Origin: an uncultured Prevotellaceae bacterium
GTDB lineage: Bacteria; Bacteroidota; Bacteroidia; Bacteroidales; Muribaculaceae
DNA length: 39,333 nucleotides
Assembly: GCA_947306175.1 (NCBI GenBank)
Contig: CAMZFV010000029.1
Span: 1 to 39,333 of the forward strand
Direction of reading: 5' to 3'
Numbering within the stretch: position 1 is the stretch's first letter; each line of letters starts with the position of its first letter. Shown piece after piece: positions 31,752 through 39,333 of this stretch. The notes under the pieces were generated by a model. It made no database searches. It was not told the DNA's origin and was given only the letters and a program-made list of their open reading frames with translations. Made by a program: the position numbers and the translations under genes.

Positions 31752-32510
31752 TTAGTTTGGTCGTTTTACTTGATCGAGGTAGCGTGCCCACTCCTTCTTA
31801 GTGCCACGGAACACGTTGAGGTCCACGTCGCCCTTGACGCCTGCCACCTCGCCCTCGTGACTGAACTGCTGGATGCGGTGCGGTAGGTTGGGCAGCAGGT
31901 CGGGGCTTGTGAATGAGCACAGCCACAGGTCATGATCGCCGAGCATGCCCTGGTAATACTTCTCATAGCCGTCGAGGTTGGTGTAGATCATCACGTCATA
32001 GCCCTTGCCATTGAGGATGGCGATCATGTCCATGACGCGCTCCAGCGCGGTCTGTCGGCTGGTAGTCGCTCCGTTGCCCCAATCGTCCTCCAGGTCGATG
32101 ACCAGGGGCAGGTCTAGCTCACGTCCGCCCACGGCGCCCAAGAAGTTGTCGGCCTGCTCCTGTCCCGTGCGGTTCTTGCGGAAGAAGTGGTAGGCGCCGA
32201 CCTTGAGGCCTGCGTCACGGGCGGCAGTGTAGTTGCGGTCAAAGGCTTCGTCGCGATAGGTCTTGCCCTCGCTGGCCTTGATGAAGACGAACTGGTAGTC
32301 GTCGTCCACCACCTGCTGGAAGTCGATTTCGCCGTTATGCTTGGACACGTCGAGGCCCGCCACGGGATAGCGGAAGCGATCGACGGTGACTGAGTGTGGC
32401 AGGATGTAGTGCATGATCACGTAGGCACCCATCACCACAACAAGTGCAGCCGCTCCGAGCAGGAGCAGCCACTTGATGTAGTCAGGGCGTGTAGGTGCGC
32501 GTCTTTTCAC
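31752..32510 (-). CDS. GH25 lysozyme-like muramidase, membrane-anchored
   Basis: The product is 252 aa. Residues 13-37 form an N-terminal transmembrane anchor (IKWLLLLGAAALVVVMGAYVIMHY) after a basic start. The GH25 barrel begins AGLDVSKHNGEIDF (Asp54), continues FVFIKASEGKTY and GAYHFFRKNRTG, and carries the catalytic DLED motif (Asp139, Glu141) in LPLVIDLEDDW; the end has QQFSHEGEVAGVKGDVDLNVF. The family hydrolyses the beta-1,4 bond between MurNAc and GlcNAc. It is first in a cluster of envelope genes on the minus strand. Confidence 0.93.
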   Translation of the reverse strand: MKRRAPTRPDYIKWLLLLGAAALVVVMGAYVIMHYILPHSVTVDRFRYPVAGLDVSKHNGEIDFQQVVDDDYQFVFIKASEGKTYRDEAFDRNYTAARDAGLKVGAYHFFRKNRTGQEQADNFLGAVGGRELDLPLVIDLEDDWGNGATTSRQTALERVMDMIAILNGKGYDVMIYTNLDGYEKYYQGMLGDHDLWLCSFTSPDLLPNLPHRIQQFSHEGEVAGVKGDVDLNVFRGTKKEWARYLDQVKRPN

Positions 32511-32522
32511 TCAGTCGTTTTT

Positions 32523-32687
32523 AAAACTACGAATTTCACGAATTATACGAATTTGCATCCGCGTTCGAAATAAAAGGAAGACAATAAGTACAATAAATAC
32601 TATGGCTGCCGCTTCCTTTTTTAAAACCACGAATTTCGCGAATATTAACTAATTATCCTTAGTGTAATTAGCGAAATTCGTAGTTTG
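32523..32687. repeat. Family A repeats upstream of the GH25 gene (one half copy, one full palindrome)
   Basis: Half copy: AAAACTACGAATTTCACG then AATTATACGAATTTGCATCCGC (32523-32562). Full copy: AACCACGAATTTCGC (32625-32639) and its near-perfect complement GCGAAATTCGTAGTT (32671-32685), one mismatch. The sequence in between (GGAAGACAATAAGTACAATAAA...) shows no gene. It fills the 184-bp gap between the TM2 and GH25 genes. Confidence 0.8.
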
Positions 32688-32694
32688 TTATTGG

Positions 32695-33141
32695 TTAGAA
32701 GAGGGGGAAGTTGCTGGGGGAGTAAACCCACTTCTGTTCAAATTCCTCCTGGGTTGATGTGAAGAACAGGACGCCCTGTATGATGGCGACCACGGTGGTC
32801 ACGGTGGCGAGGATGCCGCAGGACAGGATGGCAATCAACAGGAAGAGAACGCCAGCCGAGGTCTTGCCGATGTAGAAGTAGTGGAGTCCGCACCACCCCA
32901 TCAATATGGCGAGCAGGCCGGCGATGCCGCGGCTCTTGCCTGAGGGGCCGTTGTTGAAGACGCTATCGATGGCGCTAGACGCCTGGTTGCTGAACTGACG
33001 CCACTGCTCCTGATAGTTGGGGCCGTTCTGCTCGGAGTAGGAGACGTTGGTCTCGGCTCCGCAATACGGGCACTTCACACGGTTAACCTTCTCTTGAGTG
33101 CTGTACTGTTTCCCGCACTCGGGGCAATTGTGGATATACAT
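32695..33141 (-). CDS. Zinc-ribbon TM2-domain membrane protein
   Basis: The product is 148 aa. An N-terminal zinc ribbon (CPECG with Cys6/Cys9 and CPYCG with Cys24/Cys27) is followed by a Gln/Asn-rich linker and a TM2 domain (~68-130: RGIAGLLAILMGWCGLHYFYIG, AGVLFLLIAILSCGILATV) with the GxHxFYxG motif. TM2 proteins are small membrane proteins of unclear function. It is monocistronic; the start is preceded by family B repeat units rather than a clear promoter. Confidence 0.88.
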   Translation of the reverse strand: MYIHNCPECGKQYSTQEKVNRVKCPYCGAETNVSYSEQNGPNYQEQWRQFSNQASSAIDSVFNNGPSGKSRGIAGLLAILMGWCGLHYFYIGKTSAGVLFLLIAILSCGILATVTTVVAIIQGVLFFTSTQEEFEQKWVYSPSNFPLF

Positions 33142-33149
33142 ATCTATAA

Positions 33150-33181
33150 TAGGCTTTAGGCTTTAGGTTTTAGGCTTTAGG
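33150..33181. repeat. Family B repeat units (TAGGCTTTAGG)
   Basis: TAGGCTTTAGGCTTTAGG and TTTTAGGCTTTAGG stand just upstream of the TM2 gene start. No right arm is present; the region 33182-33280 shows nothing recognisable. Confidence 0.75.
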
Positions 33182-33280
33182 TGAATTACCGTCGCCTATT
33201 ACCTTTAGCAGTTTAACAAAATCTTTTGTCATTAGACGCATCTGCCTATAAAAAGGTTGCAATTATCGTACCAATTTTTT

Positions 33281-33393
33281 TCAGACAACAGGGACAACTA
33301 GATAGACTAGATGGATAACATAGATGCTATAGTTATTATAGATGCTATAGATTTACATAGATTGTTGTCTATTGAGTTGTCCCTGTTGTCTGA
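33281..33393. repeat. Family D inverted-repeat element (19-bp perfect arms)
   Basis: TCAGACAACAGGGACAACT (33281-33299) and its exact reverse complement (33375-33393) enclose 75 bp with internal near-direct repeats (ATAGATGCTATAG twice). The right arm ends 6 bp before the yidC stop codon. A related element is at 37906-37990. Confidence 0.9.
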
Positions 33394-33398
33394 GGGTT

Positions 33399-35480
33399 TT
33401 AGCGGCGCTTTTTCTGCTTTTGGCGTTGTTGTTGCTGTTGAAGTTTTTGGGCTTCTTCTAGGCGGGCCATCCATTTGGATTTTTTCTTGGGTTTGGCGGC
33501 GTTGGCTGCCATGGTGGCGCGCACCTTGTCCTCGGTGACGAACATGCGGCTGATGTAGGTCTGTGCGATGGTGATGAGCAGAGCGATGAAGTAGTAGTAG
33601 CTCAAGCCCGAGGCATAGTTGTTAAAGAAGACGAGGAACATCAACGGCATCATGTACATCATCGCCTTCATGCCAGGCATGGATTGCGACGAGGGCTGCG
33701 ACTTGGTGGTGAGCCAGGTGTAGATGATGTTGGTCACCGTCATGAGGATACAGAAGAGGCTGATGTGATTACCAAAGAAGTTGGTGATGAAGGGGATCTG
33801 TGTGGTCCACTCGACAATCTTGTCGGGGGCGCTCAGGTCCTTGGCCCACAGGAAGGACTGTCCTCTCAGCTCGATACACGAGGGGAAGAACCAGAAGATA
33901 GCGATGAGGATGGGCATCTGCAGCAGCATGGGCAAGCAGCCGCCCATGGGGCTGGCGCCGGCCTGCTTGTAGAGCTCCATCGTCTTTTGCTGCTTCTTGA
34001 GGGCATCTTCCTGGTTGGGGTACTTCTCGTTGATCTTGGCGATGTCGGGGGCGAGGATGCGCATCTTGGCCTGCGAGACATAGCTCTTGTAGGTGAGGGG
34101 CCAGAGCACCATCTTGATGAGGATGGTCAACAGCAGGATGATGATGCCGTAGCTGCTGATGAACTTGCCCAGCCAGTCAAAGACGGGAATGACAACACCG
34201 GTATTGATCCAGCGCAGGATACCCCACCCCAGCGGGATGAGGTGGGTGAGCTTGAGGTCCTCCTTGGGGGAGAACTTGTCATACTCGGACAGCAGGTGGT
34301 AACGGTTCGGGCCCAAGTAGAAGTAGAACGAGGCGGGCACGGCCTTGTCGCTGGAATAGGGGATCAAGGTGTGGATGTTCATCTCCTTGAGGTATTTCTC
34401 GTAGTCGGCGCTGTCCTTCTCGATGACCTTGCTGTTGAGGTTGGCGGTGGACATGATGCTGTCGGTGATGAGCACGGTGGAGAAGAATTGGTTCTTGGCG
34501 CTGACCCATTTCAGATTTTCCTTGATTTCTTCCTCGTCGTTGCGGTTCTCGTTGGTGTGCTTCACGTCGCCTTCCTTTCCGGCAAACTTGTAGTAGATGC
34601 CGCTGTTGCGCTCCTCAAACATCTTGCCCTCCTCGTGGCGCGAGATCTTCTGGTGCCAGTCGAAGTCCACGAGGTTGATGTTCAGCGGGATGACCTGTGT
34701 CATGCCCTGCTGCAGCATCTCCATGCGCACCATGTAGCTGTCCGGCACGAGGGTGTATTTCAGTCCCCACTGTGCACCGCCCTCGAGCTGGAGGTTCATC
34801 AGCACGGTGCTGTCGTTGAGTTGCTTGGGCTCGAAGAAGAAGTTCTTGGTCTCGAAGCGCTGGGTGTTGTTGCTCAGGGTGAAGCTGTAGTCGTTGTCAC
34901 CCTTGTCGAAGAGGACGACCTGAGGCGTCTTCCACGTCTTGTAGCCCTTCAACTCGGCACGGGCAATCATACCGCCCTTGGTGGAGAGTTCGACCTTGAG
35001 GGAGTCGTTCTCGAGGGTGACAGTCTGCTCGGTACCCGTGAGCGAAGCGGCAAAGGAGCCGTTGCGGGCATACATCTCGATAGCCCGCTGCACGGCCTGC
35101 ACGGCGAGGTTGTGGGTGGCGGGGTCGGCGCTCTCATGGGCGGTGACCTCGTCCCACTTGACGGTCTTGCCACCGATGGTGACTGTGCCGTCCACCTTTC
35201 CGTCCTTGAGCGAGAGCATGACGCCGTCGCTGTTGATGGCGGCATTGCCCTCGGGCATATTCTGCAGGACGCCCACGAGGTGGGTCATCTCGTCGTTACT
35301 GAGGGTGTCCACGTCACCCGCTGCGATGTCTCGCTGCTGCTCAGCCCGCTGTACGGCAGCGATGGAGTCCATTTGTCGTTGACGCTCGGCAAGCTCGGCC
35401 TCGCTGGGCTTCTGCAGCCACATGAACCCGAAGATGACGAGTCCCATCAACAACATTCCAATCAAAGTGTTCTTATCCAT
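33399..35480 (-). CDS. yidC: Membrane protein insertase YidC
   Basis: The product is 693 aa. An N-terminal TM helix (LIGMLLMGLVIFGFMWL) is followed by the large periplasmic domain typical of Gram-negative YidC (~25-410) and the conserved insertase core (SSYGIIILLLTILIKMVLWPLTYKSYVSQAKM, ASPMGGCLPMLLQMPILIAIFWF, MPLMFLVFFNNYASGLSYYYF). The C-terminus is strongly basic (QKQKKRR), which in related proteins binds ribosomes. It inserts and folds inner-membrane proteins with or without Sec. In other Bacteroidetes (e.g. Porphyromonas) yidC directly follows pyrG; here a GxxExxY gene and family E repeats separate them. Confidence 0.97.
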   Translation of the reverse strand: MDKNTLIGMLLMGLVIFGFMWLQKPSEAELAERQRQMDSIAAVQRAEQQRDIAAGDVDTLSNDEMTHLVGVLQNMPEGNAAINSDGVMLSLKDGKVDGTVTIGGKTVKWDEVTAHESADPATHNLAVQAVQRAIEMYARNGSFAASLTGTEQTVTLENDSLKVELSTKGGMIARAELKGYKTWKTPQVVLFDKGDNDYSFTLSNNTQRFETKNFFFEPKQLNDSTVLMNLQLEGGAQWGLKYTLVPDSYMVRMEMLQQGMTQVIPLNINLVDFDWHQKISRHEEGKMFEERNSGIYYKFAGKEGDVKHTNENRNDEEEIKENLKWVSAKNQFFSTVLITDSIMSTANLNSKVIEKDSADYEKYLKEMNIHTLIPYSSDKAVPASFYFYLGPNRYHLLSEYDKFSPKEDLKLTHLIPLGWGILRWINTGVVIPVFDWLGKFISSYGIIILLLTILIKMVLWPLTYKSYVSQAKMRILAPDIAKINEKYPNQEDALKKQQKTMELYKQAGASPMGGCLPMLLQMPILIAIFWFFPSCIELRGQSFLWAKDLSAPDKIVEWTTQIPFITNFFGNHISLFCILMTVTNIIYTWLTTKSQPSSQSMPGMKAMMYMMPLMFLVFFNNYASGLSYYYFIALLITIAQTYISRMFVTEDKVRATMAANAAKPKKKSKWMARLEEAQKLQQQQQRQKQKKRR

Positions 35481-35510
35481 TATACTCTATATTCGACTCT
35501 TGTTTTTTAT

Positions 35511-35644
35511 CCGCGCTACGCACGGAGAAATTAAACAAAAATTTATTTTAAAAAATAAACTTCTTCTGCGGTTCTACTCCTGTTTTCTATCCGCGCTAGG
35601 CGCGGAGAAATTAAACAAAAATTTATTATAAAATTAAACAAAAT
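35511..35644 (-). repeat. Two tandem family E repeats between yidC and the GxxExxY gene
   Basis: Copy 1: hairpin CCGCGC-TAC-GCACGG (35511-35525) plus GAGAAATTAAACAAAAAT (to 35542). Copy 2, exactly 80 bp away: hairpin CCGCGC-TAG-GCGCGG (35591-35605) plus the same box (to 35622) and a second AAAATTAAACAAAAT box (35630-35644) reaching the stop codon of the GxxExxY gene. Their orientation is opposite to the copy at 36149-36176. Confidence 0.9.
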
Positions 35645-36102
35645 CATATTAGACACTCAAGCTCATTTTTCAGTTTGTTATCATGCCAATTCAGTTTTAT
35701 GATTTTCCCATCATCTTTCCGGTAATACCACTCACTGAAAAGGCTCTCACAACCAAAATTGAATAACAGGCCAAAAGGCATGTGAGTCAAGTGCATGTAG
35801 TTCCATAATTGCTTTCTATGGTCATTACTTATATACTTAACAGCCTTCAATTCAATGATGGTATCACTGTTAACCACCAAATCCATGCAATAATTCTTGC
35901 TCAACTTTACATCTTTCCAGTAGATTGGCAAGTTCACTTGCTCCTCAACCTGTAAATTCTGTTGATGAAGCAGATAGACCAAAGCGGCTTCGTAAGCTGA
36001 TTCCAGCAAACCGGGATGATACTCGGCATGCACTTGCATCGCAAGACCCGTAATCGTGTAAAACGATAAACAGCGCTTATTGATATCTGCTATAGTCATC
36101 AT
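35644..36102 (-). CDS. GxxExxY protein (PD-(D/E)XK nuclease-like)
   Basis: The product is 152 aa. HPGLLESAYEAAL gives the GxxExxY signature (Gly31, Glu34, Tyr37). YCMDLVVNSDTIIELKAV supplies a PD-(D/E)XK-like core: Asp74, Glu84, Lys86 (ELK). Members of this family (TIGR04256/PF13366) occur as stand-alone genes and in 23S rRNA intervening sequences; their activity is not established. The gene is conspicuously AT-rich compared with pyrG and yidC. Family E repeats flank it on both sides in inverted orientation, suggesting it entered the pyrG-yidC interval as cargo. An ATG at 36099 is an equally good start. Confidence 0.92.
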   Translation of the reverse strand: MMTIADINKRCLSFYTITGLAMQVHAEYHPGLLESAYEAALVYLLHQQNLQVEEQVNLPIYWKDVKLSKNYCMDLVVNSDTIIELKAVKYISNDHRKQLWNYMHLTHMPFGLLFNFGCESLFSEWYYRKDDGKIIKLNWHDNKLKNELECLI

Positions 36103-36148
36103 GAATGGCTAATATTGGCAGTGATGTCTTGTTAAATTTTTAAAATAA

Positions 36149-36176
36149 TTTTGTTTAATTTCTCGCCCGCAGGGCG
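36149..36176 (+). repeat. Family E repeat between the GxxExxY gene and pyrG (inverted)
   Basis: TTTTGTTTAATTTCTC (36149-36164) then hairpin CGCCC-GCA-GGGCG (36164-36176) and ATAAAA, ending 13 bp before the pyrG stop codon. The same right end occurs at 31660-31691. Confidence 0.9.
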
Positions 36177-36189
36177 ATAAAATATGATG

Positions 36190-37899
<1,710 letters not shown>

Positions 37900-37905
37900 T
37901 AGTTA

Positions 37906-37990
37906 TCAGACAACAGGGACAACTTGTTTGACAAATGGGGACAACTTGTTTTGTCCCTACTTGTCGATTATTGTTGTCGGTGTTGTCTGA
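37906..37990. repeat. Family D inverted-repeat element, second copy
   Basis: Left arm TCAGACAACAGGGACAACT (37906-37924), identical to 33281-33299. The right arm GTTGTCGGTGTTGTCTGA differs from the perfect complement at the CCC/CGG position. Internally GGGGACAACTTG and TTTTGTCCC form another hairpin. The element is 85 bp against 113 bp for the other copy. Confidence 0.88.
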
Positions 37991-38001
37991 AAAAGGGGAT
38001 G

Positions 38002-38037
38002 AAAAAAAGAGCGGCCCGCAGGGGGTCGCTCTTTTTT
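38002..38037 (-). terminator. Rho-independent terminator of the repeat-protein gene
   Basis: GAGCG..CCC (38009-38019) pairs with GGG..CGCTC (38021-38031), flanked by A7 and T6, so it can end transcripts on both strands; on the minus strand it follows the stop of the 38067 gene by ~30 bp. Confidence 0.8.
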
Positions 38038-38066
38038 ATTGAATTAATGATTGATAATCCTGTGGA

Positions 38067-39333
38067 TTACTTCATCACCTTAACAGCGCTGGTGGTGCCG
38101 TCGGTGTAGGTGGTAACGACGATGGTGATGCCGTTAGCCTCCTGCATCTCCTGACCAGCGAGGTTGAAGTAGCGTACGCCAGCAACAGCCTTGCCGTTCA
38201 TCAGCTCGTTAACGCCGGTGAAGTTGTTGTGAATCAGGGTTACGTTATCCGTATCTCTGGGTGACTCGTCGTCGCCAGCAACAACCCAAGCTACGATATC
38301 AACATTGCCTTCACCCTCGAGTTCGTAGGGCTGGCCATCCCAAACATGCTCTTCGCCATTCAAGGTGAAGTGTACCTCATAACCAGCGGGAACATCGAAG
38401 TTCAGCACATAAGCGGTACCGTGATGCAGGGTAGCGCCATTCTCCTCAGTGCCTTCCTGATAGGGATTCTCGGCGGTGCCATCACCAATCAGCCATGCGT
38501 CAACAGGCGTCTCGGTTACCTGGATCTCGGGAGTGGGCAGCTGCTCAGGAATTACTACCTCGATCTCAACGGTCTTGGGAGCATAGCCTTCGTCGGTGGT
38601 GGTAACGGTAACGGTAACAGTCTGGTCACCCTGACCGTACTCGGGACGAGTCAGAGTATTGCCACCCTCGATAACGGGATTGTTACCATTGGGAGTCAGA
38701 GTTACGGTAGTGTGGTCGTCGTTCTTGGTAACTTCAACCTCGGTAGCGGGCTGTGACTCGGGCTGACGCCATACGAGAGTCTTGGTAGCCTCCTTGTCGT
38801 TGTAACTGGTTGCAGAAGCAACAGCCTTCACGTCATAGGTACCGTAGTTGGGCAGACGATACTTGCCTTCATCATTGGGCTCGAGAGCAGCCTTAGCGCC
38901 AGTCTCGTAGGTAACAGCGATCTCAACGGTCTCGGGACCATTATAGGTTACGGTGAAGTAACCACCAGGACCTTCGCCATTCAGACCCTCGGTGCAGTCG
39001 CTGATAATGAGTTCACCAGTCAGATCATCGGGCTGGGGCAGAGCGGGGATGGTAACGGTGGTCTCAACCCAAGCACTGTTGTTGTCCTCATCGTTGGCAA
39101 CGGTCTGAGCACGGAACTTGATTTCCTGAGCAACATCCTGCTTAGCGGGCAACTCGTAGGGGTTAGCAACATCCTGCCATTCGCCGTCAACCAGCATCTG
39201 CATGTTAACGGTGTAGCCTTCCTTCTCGGCATAGAGCTTGCCGTCAGCCTCGCGGAATGCGGGCTCGGGAGCGTAGGTCAGAGCGGGGATGGTAACGGTG
39301 GTCTCAACCCAAGCACTGTTGTTGTCCTCATCG
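38067..39333 (-). CDS. C-terminal part of a large secreted repeat protein with a T9SS type A-like tail (truncated by window edge)
   Basis: The frame is open to the window edge, so the ATG at 39203 is internal: upstream residues DEDNNSAWVETTVTIPAL are in frame. The 421 visible residues are beta-rich and acidic. The block DEDNNSAWVETTVTIPAL occurs twice, 80 residues apart, indicating tandem Ig-like or chitobiase-C-type modules. Later segments (YGTYDVKAVASATSYNDKEA, PAGYEVHFTLNGEEHVWDG) are further beta-sandwiches. The last ~50 residues (GVRYFNLAGQEMQEANGITIVVTTY...KVMK) have the look of a type IX secretion C-terminal sorting domain. A surface adhesin-like or carbohydrate-active function is possible; family not recognised. 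Confidence 0.75.
   Translation of the reverse strand, partial: DEDNNSAWVETTVTIPALTYAPEPAFREADGKLYAEKEGYTVNMQMLVDGEWQDVANPYELPAKQDVAQEIKFRAQTVANDEDNNSAWVETTVTIPALPQPDDLTGELIISDCTEGLNGEGPGGYFTVTYNGPETVEIAVTYETGAKAALEPNDEGKYRLPNYGTYDVKAVASATSYNDKEATKTLVWRQPESQPATEVEVTKNDDHTTVTLTPNGNNPVIEGGNTLTRPEYGQGDQTVTVTVTTTDEGYAPKTVEIEVVIPEQLPTPEIQVTETPVDAWLIGDGTAENPYQEGTEENGATLHHGTAYVLNFDVPAGYEVHFTLNGEEHVWDGQPYELEGEGNVDIVAWVVAGDDESPRDTDNVTLIHNNFTGVNELMNGKAVAGVRYFNLAGQEMQEANGITIVVTTYTDGTTSAVKVMK
39039..39333 (-). repeat. 240-bp tandem coding repeat with nearly invariant DNA
   Basis: Bases 39039-39093 and 39279-39333 are identical over 55 bp and exactly 240 bp apart; the second copy is cut by the window end. 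Identity at wobble positions points to recent duplication or gene conversion. Confidence 0.85.

Noticed and set aside
33684..35534. 616-codon plus-strand open frame opposite yidC
   Set aside because: It is a shadow of yidC: composition is dominated by Val/Leu/Glu/Asp/Gly repeats typical of antisense frames in high-GC coding DNA, and the yidC translation has unmistakable family motifs.
35644..36102. Toxin-antitoxin or restriction gene
   Set aside because: There is a single gene with no partner or methyltransferase; the GxxExxY and ELK motifs assign it to another family.

Overview
The window reads as a chromosomal segment of a Bacteroidales bacterium, most likely a Muribaculaceae or Prevotella-type gut organism. 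Reasons: promoters of the Bacteroidetes type (TTTG, 19-20 bases, TAnnTTTG) in front of several genes; SusCD-tail style lipoproteins with PKD domains; GldE, DUF3078 and DUF6056 family proteins; the pyrG-yidC neighbourhood; and C-terminal dockerin-like modules (GDVNGDGEVNIADIN type) that are common in secreted proteins of this order. The species call is inference. No rRNA, CRISPR array, prophage or transposase was found.

Layout. 1-14.4 kb (+): a secreted/glycan block. It holds the end of an unknown secreted protein, a PKD lipoprotein, a GHL10-type glycosidase with dockerin, a CotH-kinase lipoprotein, two tandem paralogous secreted proteins with dockerins, a phosphodiester glycosidase (NAGPA type) with dockerin, a DUF6056 multi-spanning membrane protein and cutC. 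14.4-16.9 kb (-): a GH53 endo-galactanase, tRNA-Pro(GGG) with its own promoter and terminator, and class II fructose-bisphosphate aldolase. 17.2-23.4 kb (+): another dockerin protein with two SusE-like repeats, speA, a four-helix-bundle (S23/Avd-like) gene set between 14-bp repeats, truA, then rplU-rpmA. 23.5-37.8 kb (-): a DUF1232 protein, gldE, a TraB/GumN protein, a C69 dipeptidase, two unrecognised envelope proteins, DUF3078, an unrecognised basic-tailed protein, a GH25 lysozyme, a TM2/zinc-ribbon protein, yidC, a GxxExxY (PD-(D/E)XK-like) gene and pyrG. 38.1 kb to the end (-): the C-terminal part of a large secreted repeat protein.

The most unusual aspect is the density of dispersed palindromic repeats. 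At least five families occur between genes: (A) AACTACGAATT palindromes; (B) TTTAGG/TTAGGC arms; (C) TTTTTAGTCCTTAG 14-mers; (D) TCAGACAACAGGGACAACT inverted repeats; (E) a GC-rich hairpin joined to GAGAAATTAAACAAAAAT. Family E is the most striking. It exists as single copies, as an 'empty' inverted pair of about 97 bp, and as an inverted pair enclosing a GxxExxY gene between pyrG and yidC, which are normally neighbours. Family C similarly brackets the four-helix-bundle gene between speA and truA. Both cargo genes are AT-rich relative to their neighbours. This suggests small, transposase-less, REPIN/MITE-like units that carry IVS-associated small proteins.

How the genes work together: the left block looks like extracellular or surface glycan capture and processing. 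Five proteins carry dockerin-like modules, and there is no cohesin in view. The right block mixes envelope biogenesis (YidC, DUF3078, GldE, lysozyme) with nucleotide and lipid-precursor supply (PyrG).
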